Assembly: GCF_001403735.1 (NCBI RefSeq)
Contig: NZ_CXPG01000020.1
Coordinates: forward strand, 124,001 to 188,000
DNA length: 64,000 bases
Direction: 5' to 3'
Source of the DNA: Jannaschia rubra
Lineage (GTDB): Bacteria > Pseudomonadota > Alphaproteobacteria > Rhodobacterales > Rhodobacteraceae
Shown here: piece by piece, positions 1 through 11,050 of the stretch
Layout of the letters: each line of letters opens with the position of its first letter
How positions within the stretch are numbered: the first letter of the stretch is position 1
Program-made: the position numbers and the translations under genes
Notes under the pieces: generated by a model
What the model was told of the DNA's origin: nothing
The model's database searches: none
Seen by the model: the letters and a program-made list of their open reading frames with translations, nothing else

Positions 1-365
1 AGGCGATGGCCGCGTCGATCCTGGTCATCCAGGCCCGCACGTCGGAGCTTCTGCTGCGTCTGGGCCGAAGCAGCGCGGCAAGCCGGATCGCCTATGCCCT
101 GCTGGAGCTGCACATGCGTCTCGAGGCCCTGGGTCGCACCCGTGGCGCGACGTTCGACTTTCCGATGACGCAGGAGAAGCTGGGCGAATTCACCGGCCTG
201 ACGAACGTGCATGTCTGCCGGACGCTGCGGCGGTTCGAGCGCGCTGGCCTCATCGCGCATCCCGACGCCCATTCGATCGCGCTCACCGACATGACCGCGC
301 TTTGCGACATCGCGGATATCGACCTCGAGATGCTTCGCACCCAGATTCTGCTCAGCCGCGTCTGA
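1..365 (+). CDS. Crp/Fnr-family transcriptional regulator, C-terminal part
   Basis: Only the last ~120 residues are in the window; the effector-binding domain lies to the left. What is visible is the end of the dimerisation helix and a winged helix-turn-helix (about residues 52-85 of the fragment) with recognition helix LTNVHVCRTLRRFERAGLI. That is typical of a large Crp/Fnr subgroup, but it lacks the E-x-x-S-R core of true FNR, so the target site need not be TTGAT-like. It converges on the CBS-domain gene and overlaps its 3' end by 14 bases. Its position next to an arginine-fermentation/ATPase operon suggests an oxygen- or energy-related role; this is inference. Confidence 0.85.
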   Translation, partial: AMAASILVIQARTSELLLRLGRSSAASRIAYALLELHMRLEALGRTRGATFDFPMTQEKLGEFTGLTNVHVCRTLRRFERAGLIAHPDAHSIALTDMTALCDIADIDLEMLRTQILLSRV

Positions 366-795
366 CCAGGCCCGTCCTTCCGCGATCCTCCACGATCTCG
401 CCCAGGGCCTGGCCCGCGAGCTCCTCGCTCGCGTCCCGCGCGATGTCGCCCAGCGACAGGATCCCGCAGACCCGCCCCTCCGCGTCGCAGACCACCAGCC
501 TGCGGACCTGCGCGTCGCCCATGATGCGGGCGGCGGCGACGATGTCGTCGTCGGGCCCGCAGGTCAGCACGCCCCGCGTCATCACCGCGCGCACCGGCAG
601 GTCGTTGTCGTGGCGAAGGTCGGGCAGCATCCGCATCATGAGGTCGCGGTCGGTCACGACGCCGAGCGGCCTTCCCCCGGTGCAGACCGGCAGAAGACCC
701 ACGCCGCGATCCTTCATCAGCGCCGCCGCCGCCCGGACAGACGTCCGGGGTCCGACGGTCGAGACGTCGGCCTGCATGATCTTCCCCACACGCAT
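352..795 (-). CDS. CBS-pair domain protein, last gene of the N-ATPase operon
   Basis: A 147-residue protein that is almost entirely a tandem CBS pair. CBS1 (about residues 7-60) contains the typical VVTDRDLMMR signature and CBS2 (about 70-125) the LVVCDAEGRVCGILSLGDIA stretch. CBS pairs usually bind adenine nucleotides and report cellular energy charge. The start lies 15 bases after the atpG stop on the same strand, so it is probably cotranscribed with the ATPase. A role in sensing ATP/AMP for the pump is inference; the protein has no attached effector domain. Confidence 0.88.
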   Translation of the reverse strand: MRVGKIMQADVSTVGPRTSVRAAAALMKDRGVGLLPVCTGGRPLGVVTDRDLMMRMLPDLRHDNDLPVRAVMTRGVLTCGPDDDIVAAARIMGDAQVRRLVVCDAEGRVCGILSLGDIARDASEELAGQALGEIVEDRGRTGLVRRG

Positions 796-810
796 CGCAT
801 CCTCCTCGTC

Positions 811-1698
811 TCAGGGATCCGGGCGCCGTGGGCGACGCTTGAGCGCCTCGAACCCCACGATCACGTCGAGAAGCTCGGTCGTGATCTCGGACTGGCGCAC
901 GGTGCGCGTCTCGGCGCGCAGATCCTCCAGCCGTTCATCGACCGACCGCTCGGCCTGCTGCATGCGGGCAAGCCGCGCGGCGTTCTCGGTCACCAGCGCC
1001 TCGGCCGCCGCGCGAAACAACGTGGCGAACAGAAGGTTGCGGATCAGCGCCGCCAGAAGGTCGGGCGCGGGCATCGAAAAGTCCGGCAGGCTGGGGGAGG
1101 GGCGGGGCCGCCGCGCCAGACCGGCCAGCAGCCCCGCATCGACCGGCAACAGGACCTGCGACACCGGCGCCTGCCGGCCGTGTTCGCCCCGCTGGGTATA
1201 GACCAGCGTGACGGCGATCCCGTCAGGCAGGGTACGGCCGCGCAGCTCCTCGATCCGCAGGACCAGGTCGCCCGCGAGCCGGTTCAGCCCGTCGGCATTG
1301 GCGGGCGGCAGCAGGGTCGCGTCAGGCACCAGGCCTTCGCCCCGCAGCGCATCCTCCATCTGCGCGCCGACGCAGAGCACGGCCGGCTCGCCGTCCGCAT
1401 GACGCGCCGCTTCGGCCGCGACGAGTTCGTTGTAGTTGCCGCAAAGCCCATGGTCGGACCCCATGACGATCAGCACCCGCCGGGTGCGACGGGGCACCTC
1501 CTGCGCCAGCGGGCCGTTGCGGTGAAGGAAGGCCTGCAGCCCGTCCAGCACCGTCTCCCGCCAGTCGTCGATGGCCCGCGCCGCCTGCTCGTAGGGGGCC
1601 GCGTTGATCGCGGACATCGTCTTCATCGTCCGCACGATGCTTCGGATGCCCTGCATCGTCTCGGTCCGCTGCGTCAGGCGTTCAAGCGTCTGTGCCAT
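811..1698 (-). CDS. atpG: N-type ATPase gamma subunit
   Basis: A 295-residue gamma subunit, the central stalk of the F1 head. It starts [30 protein letters not shown], equivalent to the conserved N-terminal coiled coil (RI.S...t.kit.AM), and ends with the complementary C-terminal helix ([19 protein letters not shown]). The middle Rossmann-like part has [12 protein letters not shown]. As usual in N-ATPases it is the last ATPase gene of the order D-C-Q-R-B-E-F-A-G. Its first codons overlap the end of atpA by 17 bases, which suggests translational coupling. Confidence 0.93.
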   Translation of the reverse strand: MAQTLERLTQRTETMQGIRSIVRTMKTMSAINAAPYEQAARAIDDWRETVLDGLQAFLHRNGPLAQEVPRRTRRVLIVMGSDHGLCGNYNELVAAEAARHADGEPAVLCVGAQMEDALRGEGLVPDATLLPPANADGLNRLAGDLVLRIEELRGRTLPDGIAVTLVYTQRGEHGRQAPVSQVLLPVDAGLLAGLARRPRPSPSLPDFSMPAPDLLAALIRNLLFATLFRAAAEALVTENAARLARMQQAERSVDERLEDLRAETRTVRQSEITTELLDVIVGFEALKRRPRRPDP

Positions 1699-3199
1699 GG
1701 CCAGCCTCCGCCAGCGCCTGTCGGGCCAGATCCAGGATGCGGCCGCGATCCTCCGGGGCGAGCGGCCGACCCGAGGCGATCAGGTCGCGCGTCGCGTCGC
1801 CGGCGCCGCGCACCGCCGTCCGGATCGCCTCCATCGCGGCCATGGCGGCTCCCTCGTCCAGACCGTCGAGCAGCCCCTCCATCGCCGCCAGCAGGACGGC
1901 CAGCTGTTCGTCCGCGGGCATGGGCGCGCGCTCGGGCTGGCGCAGGGCCGCGCGGACGGCGGCACCCCGGCTCAGCCGCTTGCGGGTTCCCTCGTCGAGC
2001 CGCGTGCCGAAGCGCGCGAACTCCTCCAGCTCCTCGAACTGCGACAGGGTCACGCGCAGGTTGCCCGCCACGTCGCGGAAGGCACGGGCCTGCGCCTTGC
2101 CGCCCACCCGGCTGACCGAAACGCCCAGATCGACCGCGGGAAACTGGTTGCGGCGCACCAGGCGGGGCGAGAGGTAGATCTGCCCGTCGGTGATCGAGAT
2201 GAGGTTGGTGGGGATGTAGGCCGACAGGTTCTCGGCCTGCGTCTCGACCACGGGCAGCGCGGTGATCGACCCGCCGCCCGCGCCGGGGCCGAACTGCCCC
2301 GCCCGCTCCAGAAGCCGCGCGTGGACATAGAAGATGTCGCCGGGAAAGGCCTCGCGCCCCGGCGGGCGGCGCAGCAGCAGCGACAGCTCCCGGTAGGAAT
2401 GGGCGTGATGCGTCAGGTCGTCGAACACGATCAGCACGTCGCGCGCGCCCGCCGCCAGCGCCTCGGCCATGGCCATGGCGGCATAGGGCGCGACCCAGGA
2501 CAGGCCGGGCGCCTCCTCGTCGCCCGCCGTCACCACGATGGTGCCCTCCGCCATGCCCCCGTCGCGGATGGCGCCCACGGCCTTGGCCACCGCATCGCCG
2601 CGCTGGCCGATGGCGCAATAGACACAGAGGACGCCCGTGTCCTTCTGGTTCAGGATGGTATCGATGGCGATGGAGGTCTTGCCGGTCTGGCGGTCGCCGA
2701 TGATGAGCTCCCGCTGCCCCTTGCCCACGGGGACCGCCGCATCCACCGCCTTGAGGCCGGTGGCCAGCGGCCGCGCCACCGGCGCGCGGTCGAGGATGCC
2801 GGGCGCTTCCGTCTCGATGGGGCGCAGGGGCAGGTCGGCGGGCGCGTCCCCACCGTCGCGCGGCCGGCCGAGCGCGTCGACCACCCGGCCCAGAAGTGCC
2901 GCGCCCACCGGCACGCTCACCACCCGGCCCGTCCGTCGCACGTCCGCGCCGGGCACGACCGACGCTGTCGGCCCCAGAAGGACGACGCCCAGCCGGTCGG
3001 GCTCCAGGTCGAAGACGATGCCCGAGAGGCCACTGCCGAAATCGAGCATCTCGTCGGTCAGCGCGCGGGCCAGCCCCGCCACGATGGCGATGCCGTCGCC
3101 CACCTCGACCACATGGCCGACCTCGCTCAGCTCCGGCTCGGGCGGGGGAGCGGACAGCAGGGCGTCGAGCAGGTCGAGGGCGTGTCCGTCATGCGGCAT
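1682..3199 (-). CDS. atpA: N-type ATPase alpha subunit
   Basis: A 505-residue non-catalytic nucleotide-binding subunit of F1. It has the beta-barrel N-terminus, a P-loop GDRQTGKT at residues 168-175, and the downstream stretch [17 protein letters not shown]. The N-terminus is shortened and divergent ([16 protein letters not shown]) compared with the housekeeping alpha subunit, whose N-terminal helix binds delta; N-ATPases have no separate delta gene. The start overlaps the atpF end by 11 bases. It belongs to the tight atpDCQRBEFAG operon. Confidence 0.95.
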   Translation of the reverse strand: MPHDGHALDLLDALLSAPPPEPELSEVGHVVEVGDGIAIVAGLARALTDEMLDFGSGLSGIVFDLEPDRLGVVLLGPTASVVPGADVRRTGRVVSVPVGAALLGRVVDALGRPRDGGDAPADLPLRPIETEAPGILDRAPVARPLATGLKAVDAAVPVGKGQRELIIGDRQTGKTSIAIDTILNQKDTGVLCVYCAIGQRGDAVAKAVGAIRDGGMAEGTIVVTAGDEEAPGLSWVAPYAAMAMAEALAAGARDVLIVFDDLTHHAHSYRELSLLLRRPPGREAFPGDIFYVHARLLERAGQFGPGAGGGSITALPVVETQAENLSAYIPTNLISITDGQIYLSPRLVRRNQFPAVDLGVSVSRVGGKAQARAFRDVAGNLRVTLSQFEELEEFARFGTRLDEGTRKRLSRGAAVRAALRQPERAPMPADEQLAVLLAAMEGLLDGLDEGAAMAAMEAIRTAVRGAGDATRDLIASGRPLAPEDRGRILDLARQALAEAGHGTDA

Positions 3200-3938
3200 C
3201 GGCGGCCCCTCCTCTCCCGTCGAGCATCCGCTCCAATCCGTCGAGATAGCCCTCCACCGTCCATCCGAGCTGTGCGCCGCCCAGCCGCAGGATCAGGCCG
3301 GGCGACTGCGCGGGATCGGTGCGGAATGTGATGGCGACATCCGGAAGGGCGTCGGACAGCCGGGTTTCGACGTCGCGCCGCACGTCCGCGGGCAGGTCCT
3401 CGCGGGTCGTGACCACGGCCTCCCGGCTGTCGCCGGCCGCCGAGGCCAGATCGCCCGTCCGGTCGATCACCCGGGGCAGGGCACGCGCCACGATCCGCGC
3501 CTCCAGCGATTGATCGGCCAGGTCGGCCAGCGCCTTGCGGGTCAGCGCGACGATGGCTTCGGCGCCCCTGCGTTGCAGGTCGGCCGTGTGGCGCCGCACC
3601 TCCTCCGCGCGCTCTGCGTCGCGCGCCTCCCGCTCACGGGCCAGGCGCGCGCGCGTCTCGGAGAGCAGCGCGTCGCGCTCGGCCTCCGCCTCCGCGCGCA
3701 CCTCGGCCATGACGCCCTCGCGCCCTTCGCGCAGGCGGGCGATCTCCGCCATATGCCTCGCCTCCGACGCCTTGGCCGCTTCGCGGATGCGCGCGGCCTC
3801 GCCCATGCGATCGGCGATGGCCCGTTCGCGCGCGTCGATCCCGTCGAGGATCGGTCGATAGAGGAACCGCTTCAGCAGCCAGACCAGCACCAGGAAGTTG
3901 ACGATCTGGGCGGCCACGGTGATCCAGTCGATGGACAT
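3189..3938 (-). CDS. atpF: N-type ATPase subunit b with delta-like C-terminus
   Basis: A 249-residue peripheral stalk protein. It has one N-terminal membrane helix (about residues 8-27, [20 protein letters not shown]), a long charged coiled coil (about 35-140), and a C-terminal region (about 165-245) unlike an ordinary b subunit. The last ~35 residues ([20 protein letters not shown], then LDGLERML) resemble the end of the delta subunit, which fixes the stalk to the F1 crown. No separate atpH is present in the operon, so this looks like the b-delta arrangement of N-ATPases. The stop is followed by an 11-base overlap with atpA. Confidence 0.92.
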   Translation of the reverse strand: MSIDWITVAAQIVNFLVLVWLLKRFLYRPILDGIDARERAIADRMGEAARIREAAKASEARHMAEIARLREGREGVMAEVRAEAEAERDALLSETRARLAREREARDAERAEEVRRHTADLQRRGAEAIVALTRKALADLADQSLEARIVARALPRVIDRTGDLASAAGDSREAVVTTREDLPADVRRDVETRLSDALPDVAITFRTDPAQSPGLILRLGGAQLGWTVEGYLDGLERMLDGRGGAADAA

Positions 3939-3941
3939 GGC

Positions 3942-4232
3942 TCAGCCGCCCGCCGCCTGCGCCGCCGCATCCAGCGCCGCATCCCAGAACGGATTGGCGA
4001 AGATCAGGATCATGGCGACGACGAAGCAGTAGATCGCGGTGGATTCGATCATGGCGAGGCTGACGAACAGCGTCCGCGACAGGGTCGAGGCGGCGTCCGG
4101 CTGCTGCGCGATGGCGCCGAGCGCGCTCGACGCGGCGCGCCCTTCGCCCAGGGCCGGCCCGATGGCCCCGATGGCGACGGTCAGCCCGGCGGTGAAGATC
4201 GAGATGGCGGCGATGATGGCGAGATCGGTCAT
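3942..4232 (-). CDS. atpE: N-type ATPase subunit c (rotor ring)
   Basis: A 96-residue two-helix proteolipid. Helix 1 has the glycine-rich face GAIGPALGEG ending in Glu30; helix 2 has MIESTAIY with the ion-carrying Glu63 followed by Ser64-Thr65. Two membrane carboxylates plus Ser/Thr are the N-ATPase pattern that led to the prediction of Na+ coupling, although I recall structural work on one N-type ring favouring H+; the ion cannot be settled from sequence. The start ATG overlaps the atpB stop in an ATGA, and the next gene, atpF, starts 3 bases after the stop. Confidence 0.95.
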   Translation of the reverse strand: MTDLAIIAAISIFTAGLTVAIGAIGPALGEGRAASSALGAIAQQPDAASTLSRTLFVSLAMIESTAIYCFVVAMILIFANPFWDAALDAAAQAAGG

Positions 4233-4921
4233 GGGGTCTCCTTCGAAGCGTCGGGCGGGGGCACGGCCGTCGCCGACGAGATGTAGACGGTGGCCAGGAT
4301 GGCGAAGATGTAGGCCTGGATCGCGCCGGTCAGCAGGCCGAGCATGTCCATCACCACGGGAAAGAAGAAGGGCGCAACGCCCAGCAGGATCGCGGCGATG
4401 ACCGCCCCGCTCATGACGTTGCCGTAGAGGCGGATGGCGAGCGAGACGCCGCGCGACACTTCCCCGATCAGGTTGAAGGGCAGCATGATGATGTTGGGCT
4501 CGGCGTAGCTGCGAAGATAGCCGCCCAGGCCCCGGCTGCCGATCCCGAACAGCGGCACGGCCGCCAGCACGGCGAGCGCCAGCCCCACCGTCGTGGACAG
4601 CGACGCCGTGGGCGCGCGCCACCCCGGCACGATGGCCAGCACGTTGGATGTCAGGATGAACAGGAACAGCGTCCCCGCGAAATACAGAAGCCGCCGGTCG
4701 GGCCGGGCGCTGATCTCGTCGATCTGGGACTGGATGGTCAGGACCGTTGCCTCCAGCACGGTACGCCAGCGGTCGGGCGGCACGTCGGCGCGCAGGTTCC
4801 GGGTGATGAAGGCCGCGGCCGCCGTCAGCAGCGCCATGACGACCCAGGTGAAGACGATGGTGGCGTTCACGCCGAACCCGAGGACGGTGAAGACGATGGT
4901 GTCGTCGGGCGTCAGTTCCAT
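4229..4921 (-). CDS. atpB: N-type ATPase subunit a (stator channel)
   Basis: A 230-residue integral membrane protein with several hydrophobic helices. The conserved helix SLAIRLYGNVMSGAVIAAIL carries the stator Arg that faces the c-ring carboxylate. The N-terminus MELTPDDTIVFTVLGFGVNAT is typical of the N-ATPase branch. I chose ATG 4921 over the longer open frame because it overlaps the atpR end by only 10 bases and gives the family length. It forms the two ion half-channels with the c ring. Confidence 0.93.
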   Translation of the reverse strand: MELTPDDTIVFTVLGFGVNATIVFTWVVMALLTAAAAFITRNLRADVPPDRWRTVLEATVLTIQSQIDEISARPDRRLLYFAGTLFLFILTSNVLAIVPGWRAPTASLSTTVGLALAVLAAVPLFGIGSRGLGGYLRSYAEPNIIMLPFNLIGEVSRGVSLAIRLYGNVMSGAVIAAILLGVAPFFFPVVMDMLGLLTGAIQAYIFAILATVYISSATAVPPPDASKETP

Positions 4922-5217
4922 GGCTTCGCCTCCCCGCCGGTGCCGGCGCGCACCGTCGCCAGCAGGGCGACGCGCAGGACCATGAACGCCAGCGCGAAGC
5001 CCGCCAGCGCGACGGCGCCGTGTCCCGCGACCCACCAGCCGAAGGTCAGAAGCAGCGCGATGCGAATGGCGGCACTGGGCAGCAGGACGGCCAGGGGCCG
5101 ACGGCGCCGCAGCGCCATCCGCACCCCGAGCGCCAGCCCCCCGAAAAAGGCCGCGGCAGCCGCCGCCCCGGCCAGGGCCCCCATCGCGAACAGGGTCCAG
5201 TCGATCCCGCCCGTCAT
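4912..5217 (-). CDS. atpR: N-ATPase accessory membrane protein AtpR
   Basis: A 101-residue protein with about three membrane helices, found only in N-ATPase operons. Arginines within or at the ends of helices (AAIRIALLLTFG and FMVLRVALLATVRAG) match the described feature of AtpR, proposed to neutralise the c-subunit carboxylate during ring assembly. Start ATG 5217 overlaps the atpQ stop as ATGA. Its position between atpQ and atpB is diagnostic of the operon type. Confidence 0.85.
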   Translation of the reverse strand: MTGGIDWTLFAMGALAGAAAAAAFFGGLALGVRMALRRRRPLAVLLPSAAIRIALLLTFGWWVAGHGAVALAGFALAFMVLRVALLATVRAGTGGEAKPWN

Positions 5218-5494
5218 CCCCGCCCCTCCCTGTCGATCCAGGCCCAGGCGATCAGCGCGCCGACGACGAGGCCGCCGAGGATCATGGCGATGGTCCATTG
5301 AAAAGCCTGCGGCCAGGTCCGGTCGAGCCAGAGCCCCAGGAACGCGCCGCCCACCGTCGGCACCGCGACCGACCAGCCGATGACGCCGAAGGCGCCGATG
5401 CCGCGCAGGGGGCTGGGGCCGGGATCGTCGCGCGCCGCCTGCTTGCGGGTCGCGTCGCGGCCGATGCGGTCGGCGTGCCTGTCGCGTCTGCCTT

Positions 5495-5498
<4 letters not shown>
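5214..5498 (-). CDS. atpQ: N-ATPase accessory protein AtpQ (AtpI-like)
   Basis: A 94-residue small membrane protein with a basic N-terminal tail and two helices (about residues 33-55, with GGAFLGLWLDR, and 68-88). This is the two-helix topology of AtpI/AtpQ proteins, which help assemble the c ring. The GxxLGxWLD stretch is the family hallmark. ATGA-type four-base overlaps join it to atpC upstream and atpR downstream. Confidence 0.85.
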
Positions 5499-7847
<2,349 letters not shown>

Positions 7848-7855
<8 letters not shown>

Positions 7856-8789
7856 CTTTCGTCTCCTTGGAATGGGTCTGTGCCGTCTGTGCGATCCGCG
7901 TTCCCGCGCGGCCTTCGAGAATCTCGGCCGCCTCGTCCAGCCGACCGATGCCGCCCATCCCGCCGCGCGTGGCGAATTCCGCCGCGGCCGCGACCTTGGG
8001 GCCCATGGACCCGTCGGGCAGGTCGAGTTCCATCGCCTCCTCCGGGGTGATGTCGCCGATGGCACGCTGACGGTCGGTGCCGAAATCGCGCATCACCGCC
8101 GGCACGTCGGTCAGCAGAAGCAGGGCATCGGCCCCCAGTTCGCGCGCGAGCAAGGCACTGGCCGCGTCCTTGTCGATCACCGCCTCGATCCCGGTCAGGC
8201 TGCCATCCTCAAGCCTCAGCACCGGGATGCCGCCCCCGCCCGAGCAGATCACCACGACGCCCTGATCGAGGAGCAGCCGCAGCACGCCCAGGTCGGGGAT
8301 CTCCTGTGGGATGGGCGAGGGGACGACGCGCCGCCACTTGTCGCCGTCCTGCGCGATGGACCATCCCGCCGCCTCGGCCCGGGCATGGGCCTCGTCACGG
8401 TCGTAGACGGGGCCGATGAACTTGGTGGGCCTGGCGAAGGCCGGGTCCTTGGCATCCACCAGAATCTGCGTCAGCAGCGTCGCCACCGGCCGGTCGTGGT
8501 CGAGCGCGTTTTCCAGCTCCTGCTCGATGATGTAGCCGATCATCCCCACGGTCTGCGACCCAAGTACGTCGAGGGGATAGGCCTCGTCCGGCTTGTAGGC
8601 CGCGCCCTGCAACGCCAGCAGGCCGATCTGCGGGCCGTTGCCGTGGGTGACGACCAGACGGTGCCCGGCGCGCACGATAGCGGCCAGCGATTGGGCAGCG
8701 CGGCGGGCATTGGCGCGCTGGTTCTCGGCTGTCAGGGGCTGGCCGCGCTGCAGAAGCGCGTTCCCGCCAAGGGCTGCGACGACGAGCAT
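7848..8789 (-). CDS. arcC: carbamate kinase
   Basis: A 313-residue enzyme, the last step of the arginine deiminase pathway: carbamoyl phosphate + ADP to ATP, CO2 and NH3. The amino-acid-kinase fold is clear from VAALGGNALLQRGQPLTAEN at the N-terminus, VTHGNGPQIGLLALQ, CSGGGGIPV, VIDKDAASALLA and the C-terminal GSMGPKVAAAAEFA. Length is normal. It follows arcB by 3 bases and overlaps the HdeD-like gene. It is the ATP-yielding step that could feed the neighbouring N-ATPase under anoxia. Confidence 0.96.
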
Positions 8790-8792
8790 GGT

Positions 8793-9794
8793 TCAACCTC
8801 CCAGTGTGGCGACAAGGACCGCCTTGATGGTGTGCATCCGGTTTTCCGCCTGGTCGAAGACGATGGAGGCGGGGCTCTCGAACACCTCCTCGGTCACTTC
8901 CATCGCGGTCAGGCCAAACTTCTCCTCGATCTCGCGGCCGACGGCGGTGTCGGTGTTGTGGAAGGCGGGCAGGCAATGCATGAACTTCGCGCGCGGGTTG
9001 CCGGTCTTTTCCATGACCCCGGCATTGACCTGATAGGGCTTCAGCAGGTCGATCCGCTCGCCCCATTTCTCCGCGCTCTCGCCCATCGAGACCCAGACGT
9101 CGGTATAGACGAAATCGACGCCGTCGACTCCCTCGTCCACGGCTTCGGTCAGCGTGATCCGCGCGCCCGTTTCGGCAGCGATCTTCCCGGCCTCGTCGCG
9201 GATCGCCTGCACGGGCCAGAGCGCTTCGGGCGCGCAGAGCCGGACGTCCATCCCCATCTTGGCACCCCCGATCAGAAGGCTGTCACCCATGTTGTTGCCC
9301 GCATCGCCCATGAAGCAATAGGACACCTCGCGCAGCGGCTTCTGGCCATGTTCCTGCATCGTCAGGAAATCCGCCAGGATCTGCGTGGGGTGGAACTCGT
9401 CCGTCAGGCCGTTGTAGACCGGCACGCCGGCCCATTCGGCCAGCGTCTGCACGATGTCCTGCCCGAAACCGCGGTACTCGATGGCGTCGTACACCCGGCC
9501 CAGCACGCGGGCGGTGTCCTTCACCGTCTCCTTGCCGCCGATATGGGTGCCCGAGGGGCCCAGATAGGTCACGGTCGCGCCCTGGTCGTGGGCCGCAACC
9601 TCGAACCCCACGCGGGTGCGGGTGCTGTCCTTCTCGAAGATCAGCGCGATCTCCTTTCCCCGCAGCGTCTCGACCTCGGTGCCCGCGTATTTCGCGGCCT
9701 TCAGGTCGGCCGACAGCTTGAGCAGGAAGGCGATCTCGGCAGGGCTGAAATCTCGCAGCGTCAGGAAATGTCGGTTCTTCAGGTTGAAAGCCAT
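8793..9794 (-). CDS. arcB: ornithine carbamoyltransferase, catabolic
   Basis: A 333-residue transcarbamylase that here should run in the catabolic direction, citrulline + phosphate to ornithine + carbamoyl phosphate. The carbamoyl-phosphate loop STRTR lies at residues 57-61, and the ornithine/His-Cys signature [16 protein letters not shown] is near the C-terminus. Start ATG 9794 has AGGAG upstream. The length and arc-operon context favour the catabolic ArcB over biosynthetic ArgF. Confidence 0.95.
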   Translation of the reverse strand: MAFNLKNRHFLTLRDFSPAEIAFLLKLSADLKAAKYAGTEVETLRGKEIALIFEKDSTRTRVGFEVAAHDQGATVTYLGPSGTHIGGKETVKDTARVLGRVYDAIEYRGFGQDIVQTLAEWAGVPVYNGLTDEFHPTQILADFLTMQEHGQKPLREVSYCFMGDAGNNMGDSLLIGGAKMGMDVRLCAPEALWPVQAIRDEAGKIAAETGARITLTEAVDEGVDGVDFVYTDVWVSMGESAEKWGERIDLLKPYQVNAGVMEKTGNPRAKFMHCLPAFHNTDTAVGREIEEKFGLTAMEVTEEVFESPASIVFDQAENRMHTIKAVLVATLGG

Positions 9795-9805
9795 TGCATC
9801 TCTCC

Positions 9806-11035
9806 TCAGACGGCGTCGCGGATGGTGGGGCAGGACATGCAGCGGCTGCCGCCACGTCCCCGGCCCAGTTCGGCGCCCGGCATTTCGATCACTTCGATGC
9901 CCTCGGCCCGCAACGCGGCATTGGTGTCGTCGTTCCGGTCGTAGCCCACGACCAGGCCGGGCCGCAGGGCCAGCACGTTGTTGCCGTCGTTCCATTGCTC
10001 GCGCGACTGCTCGAACGGGTCGCTGCCGCCGGTCGGCACGACGTTGAGCTTCCTGAAGCCCATCGCGTCGGCCACGACGTCGAACATGGGCCGCGTGTCG
10101 TGGCGCATGTCGAGCGGCTTGCCGCCCTCGCCCGGATGCAGGTCGTAGCAGGTCATCTCGTCCGCCACCTCCTTGAACGACGTCACCACGTCGCCGCCGC
10201 AGAAAGTGAAGACGGTGTCGAGATGCATGGCCGCGCGCGACTTCGGCATCTCGCAGGCGATCACCCGCTCCGCCCGGCCCTGATCGAACAGCGCCTGCGC
10301 CAGAAGGCCCACCGCCTGCGGCGAGGTCCGCTCGCCCATGCCGACCAGCACCACGCCGTTGCCCACAGGCATCTGGTCGCCGCCTTCCAGCGTGGCCAGC
10401 CCGTGATCCGCCAGCGGGTCGCCCCAGATCACCTCGACCCGGCCCTCGAACTTCGGATGGAAGCGATAGATCGCCGCCGTCAGCAGCGTCTCGGGGCGGC
10501 GGGCCTGCCAGTACATCGGGTTGAGCGTCACGCCGCCGTAGATCCACGCGGAGTTGTCGCGGGTGAACAGGAAGTTGGGAAGGGGCGGCAGGATGAAGCC
10601 GTGGTGGCCCAGATAGGCGCCGAACATGCTTTCGGCCTCGAACGGCACATCGGCGACGGTCAACCCGCCGATCAGCCATTTCGACAGCTCCGCGCCCGGC
10701 AGATCGTCCATCCAGTCGCGCAGCTCGCTCCGCATCCCGACACCGACGTGTTCCGCCGCGATGCGGTGATCCAGGATCCAGGCGCGCGCTTCGGGGATGT
10801 CCAGCGTCTCGGCCAGCAGGGTGCCCGTGTCCAGAACCTCGACCCCCTCGCCGCGCATCGCGTCGGCGAAGGCATCGTGATCCTTCTGCGCCTGCTTGAC
10901 CCAGAACACGTCGTCGAACAGCAGATCGCCCGCATTGTCCGGCGTCAGGCGGCGATGAGCGAGGCCGGGGCGGCAGACGATCACCTGCCGCAGCCTGCCG
11001 GATTCGGAGTGAACGCCGAGCTTCGGATCAGCCAT
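9806..11035 (-). CDS. arcA: arginine deiminase
   Basis: A 409-residue enzyme hydrolysing arginine to citrulline and ammonia. Diagnostic stretches are [52 protein letters not shown] and the C-terminal nucleophile in [10 protein letters not shown] (Cys402). The length matches bacterial ArcA. It starts 15 bases after the carrier gene and lies 11 bases before arcB. Confidence 0.97.
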   Translation of the reverse strand: MADPKLGVHSESGRLRQVIVCRPGLAHRRLTPDNAGDLLFDDVFWVKQAQKDHDAFADAMRGEGVEVLDTGTLLAETLDIPEARAWILDHRIAAEHVGVGMRSELRDWMDDLPGAELSKWLIGGLTVADVPFEAESMFGAYLGHHGFILPPLPNFLFTRDNSAWIYGGVTLNPMYWQARRPETLLTAAIYRFHPKFEGRVEVIWGDPLADHGLATLEGGDQMPVGNGVVLVGMGERTSPQAVGLLAQALFDQGRAERVIACEMPKSRAAMHLDTVFTFCGGDVVTSFKEVADEMTCYDLHPGEGGKPLDMRHDTRPMFDVVADAMGFRKLNVVPTGGSDPFEQSREQWNDGNNVLALRPGLVVGYDRNDDTNAALRAEGIEVIEMPGAELGRGRGGSRCMSCPTIRDAV

Positions 11036-11050
11036 GATGTTTCCTTTCGA

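Noticed and set aside
3942-4232. Firm call that the ATPase pumps Na+
   Set aside because: Ion ligands fit the N-ATPase prediction, but sequence alone cannot decide between Na+ and H+.
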